Assembly (NCBI GenBank): GCA_938015435.1
Contig: CALLPN010000035.1
Location: forward strand, 1 to 64,000
Length of the DNA stretch: 64,000 nt
Source: an uncultured Saprospiraceae bacterium
GTDB taxonomy: Bacteria > Bacteroidota > Bacteroidia > Chitinophagales > Saprospiraceae
Reading direction: 5' to 3'
Positions 37,187 through 46,842 of the stretch are shown here, piece by piece (the stretch's first letter is position 1; each line of letters begins with the position of its first letter). The notes beneath the pieces are model-generated. The model was not told the DNA's origin, made no database searches, and saw nothing but the letters and a program-made list of their open reading frames with translations. The position numbers and the translations under genes were made by a program.

Positions 37187-38726
37187 CTGGATTGGCTATT
37201 ATATCATGTGCTCTAATTTTCATCGCTACTAGCTTTTCGCTATCCATCTTATCCAATAGTCGCATCATCATCGACATTCTATTATTGCGTTGGAAGTACT
37301 CTCTTTTATCATCCAAAAAATTCCAATAGAGTGAATTAAATGGACAAGCATCGTCTTCTGTTTTGTTCTTCACATTGTAATGACAATCTTTGCAATAGTT
37401 ACTCATCTTATTGATATAGCTACCACTAGATACATAAGGCTTAGTCGCGACTATACCACCGTCCGCCCATTGACTCATACCACGAGTATTAGTGATCTCT
37501 ACCCACTCTATGGCATCGATATATATTCCAAGATACCATTCGTCTACATAGTCAGGATGTATTTGCGCCAGCAAAGCGAAATTACCTGTAATCATCAACC
37601 TCTGTATATGGTGCGCATAGGATTCGTCGAGACTTTGTTGAATCGACTTTTGTAGGCAATTCATTTTTGTCTTCGCTGTCCAATAAAAGTCAGGAAGCGG
37701 ATTGGTATTATTCAATGCATTGAGCTTTGCATAATCAGGCATCTGCATCCAATAGATACCACGCATATATTCTCTCCAACCGATGATTTGACGCACAAAA
37801 CCTTCGACCTGAGAGATATCTATTTCTTCCTGATGCTTCTCCCAATAAGCGATGACCGTATTGACTACTTCGAGTGGATGAAGCATCTTACTATTCATAG
37901 CAAATGATAATCTACTGTGGAACAAAAATCGCTGTTCTGTATGCATCGCATCTTGATAGTCACCAAAGTGGACCAATAGATTTTCGCAGAAGTAAATTAA
38001 GGTCGCCTTACACTCGTCATAACTGGTAGGCCAATGAAAATTAGAGGCGTCTATATTACCAATAGTCGCCACTTCTTTTTCTTCCAATAAAACTACGATA
38101 TGACTAACGTCCTTTTGTGGATTGTATATCGGAGGTATGGCATCTTTGGTGTTCCACTTCTTACGGTTAGACTTATCAAAATTCCATTGTCCACCTTGAG
38201 GCTCACCGATATCATCTATCATGATATTATACTTACGCCTCATCTGACGATAAAAGTACTCCATCACATATTGCTTTTTACCAGCAAAGAATTCTGTGCA
38301 AAATTCTCTAGACGTCAAGAAATGCTCCGTATCAATATGACTACTTGCGATACTTAATTCACTACAGTACTTTTGTAATTGCTGGTCTAATCGATATTCA
38401 TCTGGGAGTTGATATTCAAAATTTTGGATATTATACTTTGCGATCAATTGATCCAGGTTACCTTCTAGAGATTGAGTGTTGTCAGGATGATCTAATGGGT
38501 AGTAGATGACGTGATGCCCTTTATCAGTCAAAGCCTTCGCCATATTACGCATACTTTCAAAAAACGCTACGACCTTTTGGATATGGTGACGAACGTAATC
38601 TGTCTCTTGTCTCATCTCAGCGATGAAGTACACTACTCCAAGATCCACAGCATCGTACCATGAGTGACTTAGATTAAGCTGATCTCCGAGTATCAATCTA
38701 ATAGTCTTATATGTCTTCTTACCCAT
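37176..38726 (-). CDS. Fe-S bacterial cryptochrome/(6-4) photolyase family protein
   Basis: The 516-residue protein matches the PhrB-type branch of prokaryotic (6-4) photolyases. The [4Fe-4S] ligands are visible as CKDC followed twelve residues later by CPFN near the C-terminus, with a further cysteine in 'KMNCLQKS' upstream. '[20 protein letters not shown]' is typical of the same branch. It would repair (6-4) photoproducts or sense blue light. The gene overlaps by 8 bases a 49-residue DUF2256 gene and by 11 bases the second photolyase gene. Repair of both lesion types from one operon is the simplest reading. Confidence 0.9.
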   Translation of the reverse strand: MGKKTYKTIRLILGDQLNLSHSWYDAVDLGVVYFIAEMRQETDYVRHHIQKVVAFFESMRNMAKALTDKGHHVIYYPLDHPDNTQSLEGNLDQLIAKYNIQNFEYQLPDEYRLDQQLQKYCSELSIASSHIDTEHFLTSREFCTEFFAGKKQYVMEYFYRQMRRKYNIMIDDIGEPQGGQWNFDKSNRKKWNTKDAIPPIYNPQKDVSHIVVLLEEKEVATIGNIDASNFHWPTSYDECKATLIYFCENLLVHFGDYQDAMHTEQRFLFHSRLSFAMNSKMLHPLEVVNTVIAYWEKHQEEIDISQVEGFVRQIIGWREYMRGIYWMQMPDYAKLNALNNTNPLPDFYWTAKTKMNCLQKSIQQSLDESYAHHIQRLMITGNFALLAQIHPDYVDEWYLGIYIDAIEWVEITNTRGMSQWADGGIVATKPYVSSGSYINKMSNYCKDCHYNVKNKTEDDACPFNSLYWNFLDDKREYFQRNNRMSMMMRLLDKMDSEKLVAMKIRAHDIIANPDAY

Positions 38727-38868
38727 TGGTTTTTAGTCCGTTTTTGTTTCTTCTACACCTCTCACTGCAATACTTAACTTCATCCCACACTTTCTCCCAC
38801 TTCTTGCGCCATGTAAAGGGCAGTCCGCATACAATACATGTCTTTTGCGGTAAATTTTGTTTTCTCAT
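38719..38868 (-). CDS. DUF2256 family small zinc-finger-like protein (49 residues)
   Basis: The ATG at 38868 opens a 49-residue frame: [20 protein letters not shown], then [20 protein letters not shown]. It has two CxxC-type pairs (CIVC and CSERC) that look like a four-cysteine zinc site. This is the DUF2256 family, which I know to sit beside cryptochrome/photolyase genes. Its stop overlaps the first codons of the Fe-S photolyase gene (8-base overlap), which confirms it as a real gene missed because of its size. Its function is unknown; a role with the photolyase is inferred from linkage. Confidence 0.88.
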   Translation of the reverse strand: MRKQNLPQKTCIVCGLPFTWRKKWEKVWDEVKYCSERCRRNKNGLKTNG

Positions 38869-39044
38869 CTTGTGTGTAGATTACTGTCTATATTAAGGTA
38901 GAAATGAGAGAATTGTTTTGAATATTGAGAGAGTATTAAAAATTATTGGAGTGATATTCCATTATTTCCAAATCATTATCTTTGGTGTAAGATAAAGAAT
39001 ACAGAATCAGGATCACTAGGCAAATGAACAAAACGCTTTAACGG

Positions 39045-39476
39045 ATGAATACAAATACAATATTAGTTTTCGCATTATTTCTATTCGCAATAGTCGTGCT
39101 ACCCAACTGTGCAGAAAAACCGTCTTGTGATAAGCCTACTTATACTATGGCGGTAGATAGTGAACTAACATTACTGATGAGAGAGATGTTTCTTTACTAT
39201 GAAGACATCAAAGAGAATATCGTCGAAGGATCATTAACAGAAGACATCAAGATCTTTACTGACATCCATAAAGCTGTAGCTACTACACCAGAGAAGACTA
39301 CTAGCCCACTCTACCAAGCCATGGCTACTAATTACACACAAGCGGTAAAAGATTTAAATAAAACTAAAGACAGCAAAAAAGATCTCTTTAATCTAATGGT
39401 AGACAATTGTATGAGTTGCCACCAACAGATGTGTCCTGGACCAATGGTTAGGATTAAGAAGTTGTATATTAAGTAA
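39045..39476 (+). CDS. monoheme c-type cytochrome lipoprotein
   Basis: The 143-residue protein has a lipoprotein signal (MNTNTILVFALFLFAIVVLPNC, lipid cysteine 22) and one heme c attachment motif near the C-terminus, CMSCH (Cys122, Cys125, His126). A short CPGPMVRIKKLYIK tail follows. The helical body with the heme motif at the very end recalls cytochrome c-prime-like four-helix proteins. It should be exposed in the periplasm. It stands alone between a divergent light-repair operon and a convergent export operon. No redox partner is evident here. Confidence 0.82.
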   Translation: MNTNTILVFALFLFAIVVLPNCAEKPSCDKPTYTMAVDSELTLLMREMFLYYEDIKENIVEGSLTEDIKIFTDIHKAVATTPEKTTSPLYQAMATNYTQAVKDLNKTKDSKKDLFNLMVDNCMSCHQQMCPGPMVRIKKLYIK

Positions 39477-39560
39477 CACGTAAATACTCGATGTAATAGG
39501 ATGAGGCGTTGCTATTATGGTGTCGCTAGTTAGCTCTTATGTTTGCTTAGATTATTTGTT

Positions 39561-39590
39561 CGGAGTCCATGTGTTCGGAGTCCATGTGTT
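39561..39590. repeat. tandem 15-base repeat CGGAGTCCATGTGTT x2
   Basis: Two perfect copies lie back to back at 39561-39575 and 39576-39590. Related copies occur at 47238-47253, 47254-47266 and 55138-55150, all between genes. A perfect hairpin GTGTTTTAC-AAAA-GTAAAACAC follows at 39627-39648. This looks like part of a dispersed mosaic intergenic repeat. Confidence 0.7.
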
Positions 39591-39716
39591 TTTTCTGCGA
39601 AAAAGCCACATTCCCACTCCGACTACGTGTTTTACAAAAGTAAAACACTTGTCCCCATGTTTGTCAACCAGCCTCTTAGACGGTCAAGTATTATGGTATC
39701 TACTTTTCTTCTTGTA

Positions 39717-41123
39717 CTATAACACTTCTTGCATTGCGACAGAGTACAGTAGATAGGTGAACTTATTAAAGATGAGCTTACGACCTACATCTATTTGCTT
39801 GTAGCGACTTTCTAGGTATTTACTTTCTCGGCTATTGACCAAAAATATTGAGCTTTCTCCGGCTTGCAATTTTCTGTTTTCGGCGATCAGCATTCGATTG
39901 TAATTTTCTAATGTCAAAGACTGTAAATCATATTGTCTCAATGCTTGGTTCATATTATTGACATAAGTATCAAGCTTTACTTTTAGGTTTTGTGACTTAA
40001 GACTTCTATCAAATTCAGTATCCTGCAACTTGAGTTTATTCAACTCTATCTTACCTCGTTGCTTACGCTGTAAAATAGGATATGATATGGTGGCTCCTAG
40101 TTTGTAGTCGTTAGCATTAAAGCTATCAAAGGGCCCATCGTTAGCCACGGCCAGCAATGGATTATAATTGACTCTGATATCCGGCTTGATTTCTTCCTTA
40201 GCTAATCTTTGATCTATATCAATATTAGCAATCTTATAATCATACAAAAGTAACTCTGGGTGAGTAAGCAATCTCTGGTCTTGTAATAAACTTATACTAT
40301 CGAACTGAAACTGCAGTAATTGTATATCAATAGGATCTGGCAATACATTACCATCCATTTCTAATGGTGTCACACCCTCTACCCAAAGGAAATTTTCCAA
40401 CTTGATCTTTGCATTCAATAGATCTTGACTGGCCTTTAGCTGATCCATCTTTCTAGTCTGCAATGATATGAATGACTCCAACGTATCTATCGCTGGCTTA
40501 TCACCATTGACAAAGCTACTTCGCGTACCATTTAATCGTTGATCCGCAAGCGTCACTCCCTCCTTAGCTATCACTAGATATTCCTGATACGTCTGCCACT
40601 GGAGATATGCTAAAGCAGCGTTGAACAAGATCTCATTACGCATAATCAGTTGCTCTTGCACGGTAGCAGATGCGTATATATCTGCTCTCTTTAATGCGGC
40701 TCTACGTTCATCGATTACAAGTCCTTTACCTAAGGGGACACTAATTCCAGCATTCCATAATCCTCTTGATGGAAGCAGATCACTTTCATTGAGAAACTGT
40801 CCTTCATTGCGATCATAACCCGCCTTGAGATCTATACCATACCATGTAGGTATTTTAACTGCAGCACTTCCAATCGAATAATAATTTTTCTTGTCAAATG
40901 ACTTGTGCTTCCAATCTGCTTCCAGCTTAGGGTCGAAGCCACCGCGAGCCATCTTACGCGTACTCTCTGCCATATCCGACTGCAATTCAGCTTGGTACAT
41001 TACAGGGTGATTCGTCTTGACGATATTGATAAACTCAACAAAACTCAATCTAGTACTAAAGTCCTGAGAAAATGCTGAATTTAATAGAAGAAAACTAAAA
41101 ATAATTATTAATGATTTTCTCAT
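39717..41123 (-). CDS. TolC family outer membrane efflux protein
   Basis: The 468-residue protein has a signal peptide (MRKSLIIIFSFLLLNSAFSQ) and the two-lobed helical OEP pattern with long amphipathic helices (for example 'ALAYLQWQTYQEYLVIAKEG' and 'YVNNMNQALRQYDLQSLTLE'). It should form the outer-membrane channel of the export system encoded upstream by the ABC and HlyD genes. Its start overlaps the thioesterase stop by 4 bases (ATGA). It is the last gene of the operon. Confidence 0.92.
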   Translation of the reverse strand: MRKSLIIIFSFLLLNSAFSQDFSTRLSFVEFINIVKTNHPVMYQAELQSDMAESTRKMARGGFDPKLEADWKHKSFDKKNYYSIGSAAVKIPTWYGIDLKAGYDRNEGQFLNESDLLPSRGLWNAGISVPLGKGLVIDERRAALKRADIYASATVQEQLIMRNEILFNAALAYLQWQTYQEYLVIAKEGVTLADQRLNGTRSSFVNGDKPAIDTLESFISLQTRKMDQLKASQDLLNAKIKLENFLWVEGVTPLEMDGNVLPDPIDIQLLQFQFDSISLLQDQRLLTHPELLLYDYKIANIDIDQRLAKEEIKPDIRVNYNPLLAVANDGPFDSFNANDYKLGATISYPILQRKQRGKIELNKLKLQDTEFDRSLKSQNLKVKLDTYVNNMNQALRQYDLQSLTLENYNRMLIAENRKLQAGESSIFLVNSRESKYLESRYKQIDVGRKLIFNKFTYLLYSVAMQEVL

Positions 41124-41503
41124 GAGCTCATACGTTTTATATCTTCAATGGTCAGATTATGTGGAACTGATTTTTCATTATTATCCACTTGTACGAATAC
41201 TATTTTTTCAATAGAAATAATGGTTTTCTGAGAAAAGAGATTCCTAACTAAACATCTCATCGTAATACTAGACTTACCGATACTTACGAATTCCATTCCG
41301 ATCTCTATCACATCTCCCTGTTTCGCAGAAGAGATAAAATTTATTTCGGATATAAACTTAGTAACTACTTTCTGAGTCCGTAGCTTGGTCATCGTATAGA
41401 TTCCAGCTTCTTCATCGATCCATCGCAATAAAGATCCTCCGAAAAGTGTATTGTTTGCATTAAGATTTTCTGGCTTAATTAATTTTCTAGAATGAAACTT
41501 CAT
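41120..41503 (-). CDS. hotdog-fold acyl-CoA thioesterase
   Basis: The 127-residue protein is a single hotdog domain of the YciA/BFIT-type acyl-CoA thioesterase group. 'LIKPENLNANNTLFGGSLLRWID' is the family-typical N-terminal block with the catalytic-region Asn, and 'MEFVSIGKSSITMRC' follows. It should release free fatty acids from acyl-CoA in the cytoplasm. Its place between HlyD and TolC genes, coupled to TolC by a 4-base overlap, is unexpected for an export operon. It may act in lipid turnover or on the exported cargo, or it may simply have been inserted. Confidence 0.88.
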   Translation of the reverse strand: MKFHSRKLIKPENLNANNTLFGGSLLRWIDEEAGIYTMTKLRTQKVVTKFISEINFISSAKQGDVIEIGMEFVSIGKSSITMRCLVRNLFSQKTIISIEKIVFVQVDNNEKSVPHNLTIEDIKRMSS

Positions 41504-41537
41504 ATTGTTACAATTTAAATTTTCAATAAGATATTTA

Positions 41538-42908
41538 CTACTTTACTTTCTTTAATGGTGCTTTTGTTTTTACACTTTTACTCTTCTCATTTTTATAAAA
41601 ATCTGCTGGAAACCCATTGAGCTGCCTCCATAGTTCGTAGCCCACTTTTACATCATTAAGAAGCGTGAGTGTATTGGCTCCACCACCGACTCTTACTGCT
41701 TCTGGCCAAGGGTTATCGTTGGGATCTTCAGCTATGAGTATTCTATATTTTCCATTTTTACTAATGTCATTATTGATCGCTATTATCTGACCTCCAAATG
41801 TTCCGTAGCTACTATTAGGCCATCCACTAAATACGATTGCTGGCCATCCATCAAACTGTACTCTTACTTTTTGTCCGAGTGTAAGCAGCGGCATATCTAC
41901 AGGTAGAATAAAAGATTCCACAGCAAGATTGTATTTAGTTGGAATGATATTTACAATAGGCTCTCCAGCTTTTACCAATTCTCCTAATCCAGAAGATATG
42001 GCTTGTGTTACAGTTCCATTGATCGGTGATAGTATGTAGTAATTATCTTGTCTTACAGAATAGGTATTGTACTTCGACTCTAGCTTATTTTTACTAGCAT
42101 CAGCAGTATACTTATCCGAGATGGCTGACATCCGATCCGACTTAGATTTAGCTATCTTATTATCATAATCATTGATGATCATTTGAACATTTGCCTTTAG
42201 ATTATCTAGATCATTGATATGACTATCTACCTTATTGATCAAAGAAGTTACCTTCGCTTGAGACTCTTGTACAGATAGTCTTTTGGCTTCAAGATCAGTT
42301 AAGGATTTGAGCCCTTCGTTATATAGATTCTCTATTCGATTGAGCTGATTATCTGCAATACTTTTCTTTGTTTTGGCCGCTACCAAATCGATACTATCCG
42401 ATTCTATTTTTAGTTTTGTCTGCTGTACTTTGATCTTATTCTGTTGCAGCTTCACCTCTTTACTTTTGATAAGTGTCTGTACTTGTTCATTAAGGTTTTG
42501 AGCTTTCGCGTTGTAAGCTTTTATAGATTCTCCTTTAGCGACGATCTGGCTATTGGTATTTTCTAGTATCTGTGGATCCATATACTCTTCTTTCACCTCA
42601 GATATTTTCATAATCGTATCGCCTTTCAAAACCATTTGCCCTTCTCGAATGTACCATTTTTCGACTTTACCACCGATGGTTGCTTGTACTGTCTGGGGCC
42701 TATCCGAAGGACTCAGCGTTGTGACATTGCCCTTAGATCTAATATTTTGCGTCCATGGCAAAAACATAGATAAAATGCCCACGATAAATATGACAGCCAT
42801 TATTCTAATCAAGAATTTAGACACAGTTCTTTTCTCTAATATTTGGAAAGATTTATACTTCTCCAAATTTATATTTTGATTGATTCTCTTTAAACTGATA
42901 TTGAGCAT
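41538..42908 (-). CDS. HlyD family secretion adaptor
   Basis: The 456-residue protein has one membrane segment (about 33-52), a biotinyl/lipoyl-like hairpin ('GGKVEKWYIREGQMVLKGDTIM'), a long coiled-coil hairpin (about 115-290, rich in Lys, Gln and Asn), and the returning beta-barrel region ('ILSPINGTVTQAISSGLGELVKAG'). It should bridge the ABC protein to the TolC channel across the periplasm. The gene begins 3 bases after the ABC gene and ends 34 bases before the thioesterase gene, which fixes it in the operon. Confidence 0.92.
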   Translation of the reverse strand: MLNISLKRINQNINLEKYKSFQILEKRTVSKFLIRIMAVIFIVGILSMFLPWTQNIRSKGNVTTLSPSDRPQTVQATIGGKVEKWYIREGQMVLKGDTIMKISEVKEEYMDPQILENTNSQIVAKGESIKAYNAKAQNLNEQVQTLIKSKEVKLQQNKIKVQQTKLKIESDSIDLVAAKTKKSIADNQLNRIENLYNEGLKSLTDLEAKRLSVQESQAKVTSLINKVDSHINDLDNLKANVQMIINDYDNKIAKSKSDRMSAISDKYTADASKNKLESKYNTYSVRQDNYYILSPINGTVTQAISSGLGELVKAGEPIVNIIPTKYNLAVESFILPVDMPLLTLGQKVRVQFDGWPAIVFSGWPNSSYGTFGGQIIAINNDISKNGKYRILIAEDPNDNPWPEAVRVGGGANTLTLLNDVKVGYELWRQLNGFPADFYKNEKSKSVKTKAPLKKVK

Positions 42909-42911
42909 AGC

Positions 42912-44597
42912 TTAAGATTTTGTAGTTGTGTCAGAAATAACTTGTCCACTATCCAAATGAATTTCATGGTCTATATACTTACTCCAAAGCGTATCTACCG
43001 CAGTAATAATAATGGACCATGGAGTATCTGCAGAAGTAAGTTTCTGTATGATTACTTCCTTCTCCATCGCAGGCACATGATCTAAAGGATCTTCAAGTAA
43101 TAGCAGCGTTGGATTACTTACTACCGCTCTTGCCAATATAATTTTATTTACCGCTGATCTTGGTATGCGCGAACCTTCAGGATCGAGAGTCGTATTAAGT
43201 CCCATTGGCAAACCTTTAATAAAACTTCCTAAGTTGACCATCCTTATCGCATTGACTACATCATCCGTAGATATCGATGATCGTCCCATCGAAATATTGT
43301 CGAGAAGTGTCCCTTGAAAAATCTGATTGTTACTCAAGGCATATCCTATATGTTGTCTCAACGAATTTCCATTAACCGACTGAATTGATAATCCATTATA
43401 TCGAATTACTCCTTCCGTGGGATCATTGATCCCTGATAGAAGAGCCATCAGAGTTGACTTACCAGAGCCAGAAGATCCAGAGATTACAATGGATTCACCT
43501 GATGGAATTTCGAAAGAAATATCGTTCAATATATTAGCCGATTTATCAGGATATGAAAATTTCACATTACTTACAGACACTTGCATATTATCCAACGCAC
43601 TTTCAAAATGTAGGCCTTCTTCAGAATCCAATTCCATATCTGTTACATATCCGATTTTCTCCAATGCTGTCAATACATCATAAATAGAATCTAATGACTT
43701 GATAAGCTTCTCTACGCTATTGATAATCAGAATGATAATAATCTCAGCGGCCACAAACTGTCCAATATTCATCTCTTGACGGAATACTAGTAATCCACCA
43801 ATAAGCAAAAGTCCAGCGGCTACTAAAACCTTAAATCCAATCAGACTCAAAAACTGACCTACTAAAATACGGAAGTGACTTTCTCTCGCTTGGATATAAT
43901 TGGTAACGCGTTCATCAGTATTAGTCAATGATATCTCTGGATCTTTGATCAATTTGAATGACATCTTAGTCCTTGCGATCTCCTCTAGCCAATGCGCTAC
44001 ATCATACTTATATTTTGATTCTTTGAGACTAGTCTTGAGTCCTCTTGGCCCTGTAAATACCAATATAGTATATACTAATGCAATCAGTGCGACGCCAAAC
44101 AAGATGAAAAATGAATGGTACAAGCTCAGCACTACCAAGCCTGCCACAATCTGAAACGCTGCTAATGAGAAATCTATCAGAATCTTAGGCAAGCCCTTCT
44201 GAATAGTGAGCGTATCAAAAAACCTATTGGCCAACTCAGGTGCATAGTAGTTATACAGTTCCTTGTACTTGATCCTTGGAATTCGGTATGCAAACTCAAA
44301 GGATGCTCTACTAAAGATCTTCTGAGCAATATTCTCAACTATACGGAGCTGCATCAGTTGAAAAACACCTGTAAGCGCTATACCTACCAATACAAACGCT
44401 ACCAAAACAATCCAGCTCGTAGACACTTCACCACCCTGAATCAAGTTGATAATGGCCTGTATTCCAAGAGGTAACGAAAGATTGACCAATCCATTCAGTA
44501 AGGCGTAGGCATATACTTGAGTAATCTCTTTTTTGTCCACAGCTAGTAAGCGCTGTAGACGTTGCATAGGTCTAAATATTGTAGAGTTGACAGACAT
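42912..44597 (-). CDS. HlyB-like ABC transporter without peptidase domain; degenerate ATPase motifs
   Basis: The 561-residue protein joins a six-segment transmembrane domain (about 25-310) to one nucleotide-binding domain (about 335-555). Walker A is intact (GSSGSGKS, 374-381) and the Q-loop Gln425 is present. The LSGGQ signature is missing: residues 473-491 read 'PEGSRIPRSAVNKIILARA'. Walker B has its two acidic residues swapped (LLLLEDP, Glu502-Asp503), and the H-loop His is absent ('IIITAVDTLW'). No C39 peptidase domain precedes it. It is first in the operon with HlyD, thioesterase and TolC. I recall related Bacteroidota proteins; whether they hydrolyse ATP is unknown. Confidence 0.88.
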   Translation of the reverse strand: MSVNSTIFRPMQRLQRLLAVDKKEITQVYAYALLNGLVNLSLPLGIQAIINLIQGGEVSTSWIVLVAFVLVGIALTGVFQLMQLRIVENIAQKIFSRASFEFAYRIPRIKYKELYNYYAPELANRFFDTLTIQKGLPKILIDFSLAAFQIVAGLVVLSLYHSFFILFGVALIALVYTILVFTGPRGLKTSLKESKYKYDVAHWLEEIARTKMSFKLIKDPEISLTNTDERVTNYIQARESHFRILVGQFLSLIGFKVLVAAGLLLIGGLLVFRQEMNIGQFVAAEIIIILIINSVEKLIKSLDSIYDVLTALEKIGYVTDMELDSEEGLHFESALDNMQVSVSNVKFSYPDKSANILNDISFEIPSGESIVISGSSGSGKSTLMALLSGINDPTEGVIRYNGLSIQSVNGNSLRQHIGYALSNNQIFQGTLLDNISMGRSSISTDDVVNAIRMVNLGSFIKGLPMGLNTTLDPEGSRIPRSAVNKIILARAVVSNPTLLLLEDPLDHVPAMEKEVIIQKLTSADTPWSIIITAVDTLWSKYIDHEIHLDSGQVISDTTTKS

Positions 44598-44979
44598 AGA
44601 TTTTCGTTAGTTAATACAAATATACATACAACTATTAGCAATAATAGCTTTACTATCATTAAATATAATTATACTTTTAATTATCTCTCTTTATGGATTG
44701 ACTTCATTACTCCTAACAAGATAGTAAATCGAAGTGCATTTTGTTTAAATTAAATATTCTCATATGATCAACTACTAATGCATTAAGACCAAAGAAAAGC
44801 CATAACCGGCCACCTGCTCATCAAGCTATATTTACTAATACTCATATCACTAAACTCAAAGAAGCCCAAGAACGACTGACATCCTTCTTGAACTTCAATT
44901 TATTGAGAACCCATATTTAAGTTGCGGTTACGTGTATATATTTCCTTTTGAACAAACCAATAAGAGATTATAACATCAT
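44598..44979. other. 382-base gap upstream of the export operon
   Basis: No intact gene is visible. A 50-codon open stretch without a start codon runs on the plus strand at 44768-44920 and may be a gene relic or chance. The promoter of the export operon should lie near 44600-44700 but shows no clear consensus. Confidence 0.5.
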
Positions 44980-45741
44980 TTAGTTTAAAAAGGTCACCTT
45001 CCCATTATCCATATCATACAATGCGCCTATTATGTTAATCTCACCAGCTTCCTCCATCTCTTTCAATATTGGGCTCTTCTTTCTAATCTCGTTAATTGTG
45101 TTAGTAATATTACTTTCACTCACCATGTGAACAAAGTCCTGATTCTTAGAATTTCTATCCCCGTCGTAAGATACTGCATCTACCGCTGGTTTAATTTTAG
45201 TTAGCATCGATGTAATGTTTCCTAATTCAACATCATCAATTGCTGCCTTCACTGCTCCACAATGCTCGTGACCCATAACTAAAACCAACTTGGACCCTGA
45301 CACCTTACAGGCAAATTCCATACTACCCAGAATATCTTCGTTAACAAAATTACCTGCTACTCTAGCGACGAAAATATCTCCAATTCCTCTATCAAAAACA
45401 TCTTCTACAGGCACCCTACTATCTACACATGACAAAATTATTGCTTTAGGATATTGCGCTTTTACACTCTTTCTTACTTGAGACGAATGGTCACGCGCAG
45501 TCAAATCATTGGAGACAAACCTTTTATTTCCTTCTTTTAGAGATTGTATTACTAAATCCGGCGTAAGTGCATCTTGTTCCACTTTGGTTAGCACATCCTC
45601 CACTAACCCAACTACAGTTTCTTCTTGAGTACTCGAAGTCGAGTTAGTCATGACATCTGCTTGCTGAGAATTATTACATGCGCTGAACAGTAAAGAGATG
45701 AAAAAAATTGCAAGGATGTTATTTATAGTATTTCGTTTCAT
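44980..45741 (-). CDS. beta-carbonic anhydrase, periplasmic lipoprotein
   Basis: The 253-residue protein has a lipoprotein signal with lipobox LLFSAC (Cys22) and a beta-class carbonic anhydrase domain (about 60-250). Zinc ligands and partners are visible: Cys105 with the Asp107/Arg109 dyad in CVDSRVP, and His158 and Cys161 in GHEHCGAV. It should interconvert CO2 and bicarbonate on the periplasmic side. It is near an SPFH lipoprotein gene and a SulP transporter gene on the same strand, suggesting bicarbonate handling. A separate terminator between it and the SPFH gene shows it has its own promoter. Confidence 0.93.
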   Translation of the reverse strand: MKRNTINNILAIFFISLLFSACNNSQQADVMTNSTSSTQEETVVGLVEDVLTKVEQDALTPDLVIQSLKEGNKRFVSNDLTARDHSSQVRKSVKAQYPKAIILSCVDSRVPVEDVFDRGIGDIFVARVAGNFVNEDILGSMEFACKVSGSKLVLVMGHEHCGAVKAAIDDVELGNITSMLTKIKPAVDAVSYDGDRNSKNQDFVHMVSESNITNTINEIRKKSPILKEMEEAGEINIIGALYDMDNGKVTFLN

Positions 45742-45846
45742 AGTATTTGTTTTTTGTTATTAAAATTTAAATATTGCAAAGTCAATGTTCTATTGACCAA
45801 CTCCTAAAATCAGAATAATATAACGAGAAGTAATTGATCAATGGAT

Positions 45847-45878
45847 AAAAAGTAGAGGCTAGCTAATCACTAGCCTCT
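45847..45878 (-). terminator. terminator downstream of the SPFH gene
   Basis: Read on the minus strand, AGAGGCTAG (45878-45870) and CTAGCCTCT (45862-45854) form a perfect 9-bp stem with a 7-base loop, followed by a T-rich tail (ACTTTTT). It ends transcription after the SPFH gene and before the carbonic anhydrase gene. Confidence 0.75.
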
Positions 45879-45967
45879 CCCAAACATAAAAAGCACTACT
45901 TATTTATATTTCAATTTACTTCATAAAAACCCGCCTAAACCGATTTGATAGCTGGTATATAATATTG

Positions 45968-46771
45968 TTAATATTTAATAGGAGAAGCTCCTCCTGTCTC
46001 ATTCATCATCACTGGTAAATCTCCATCTGTAACAATGATTTTTGCATTTGGAGATTTGGCTAATTCTAAGAATGCCTCTATAGATTTAAATTTGAGGATA
46101 GCTGGAGTCAAACCTTCGGCGATAATCATCTGAGCATCTCTTACGCCTTCAGCTTCTATCCGTTTTTGATCCGCTTGTCTTCTTGATTGATCCAATACAA
46201 ACTCCATTCTTTGCGCCTGCTGTTCAGCCTCCAATTTGGCTTCTATTGCATTAGATAAACTTGTCGGCAATGTTATGCTTTTGAGCAATACAGCTTCAAT
46301 ATTGATCCCCTTACCGCTCAATGTATTATCCATGTGATCCTTAATCTCATTCTCGATGGTAGACCTCTCACCTGTATGCATATCCTTAGCATAGAATCTT
46401 GCTGAAACATCAGCGACTGCGGATCTAAATACAGGTAGAATTACATTGTTTTCGTAGCCCTTTCCGATATTCCTGAGAATGTAAGGCGCTTTCTTAGATT
46501 GAATATTATAAAGTATAGATACTTCAGATCGAATATTCAAACCCTCTTTACTAGGTATTTGTAGTACTAACTCTAGGTTTTCAGTGCGTGTCGATATTTT
46601 TTCAATCCTAGATGTCATTGGATTAAAAAATTTCAATCCTTCTGTATAAGTCTTATCAGAATATTTTCCGAAAGTTCGTTTTACACCTACTTCCCCTTGA
46701 CGAACTGTTACACACGAAACCAATGAAAACATAGCAAAAACGATAAGTGTGGCATTTAGTATTTTGTTCAT
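45968..46771 (-). CDS. SPFH/prohibitin family lipoprotein
   Basis: The 267-residue protein begins with a lipoprotein signal (MNKILNATLIVFAMFSLVSC, Cys20) and continues with an SPFH/Band 7 domain (about 25-200). It shows 'VRQGEVGVKRTFGKYSD' and a long charged helix with 'EAKLEAEQQAQRMEFVLDQ'. Prohibitin-type proteins form large ring- or cage-like membrane assemblies. Anchoring by lipid instead of a membrane helix is less usual and would place it outside the inner membrane. It lies in the region of the SulP and carbonic anhydrase genes; a direct link is unproven. Confidence 0.88.
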   Translation of the reverse strand: MNKILNATLIVFAMFSLVSCVTVRQGEVGVKRTFGKYSDKTYTEGLKFFNPMTSRIEKISTRTENLELVLQIPSKEGLNIRSEVSILYNIQSKKAPYILRNIGKGYENNVILPVFRSAVADVSARFYAKDMHTGERSTIENEIKDHMDNTLSGKGINIEAVLLKSITLPTSLSNAIEAKLEAEQQAQRMEFVLDQSRRQADQKRIEAEGVRDAQMIIAEGLTPAILKFKSIEAFLELAKSPNAKIIVTDGDLPVMMNETGGASPIKY

Positions 46772-46842
46772 AACGATAAAATTTAATTGTTAAACAATGC
46801 TTTATTAATCCAAGATCATTATTACTCATATAACGGAAAATA

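Noticed and set aside
39517-39756. 79-codon plus-strand frame
   Set aside because: It translates the tandem GGAGTCCATG repeat (giving repeated FGVHV) and the following hairpin, and it overlaps the end of the convergent TolC gene.
44768-44920. 50-codon open stretch without a start codon on the plus strand
   Set aside because: There is no start codon and no recognisable domain. It could be a relic, but nothing supports it beyond an open frame.
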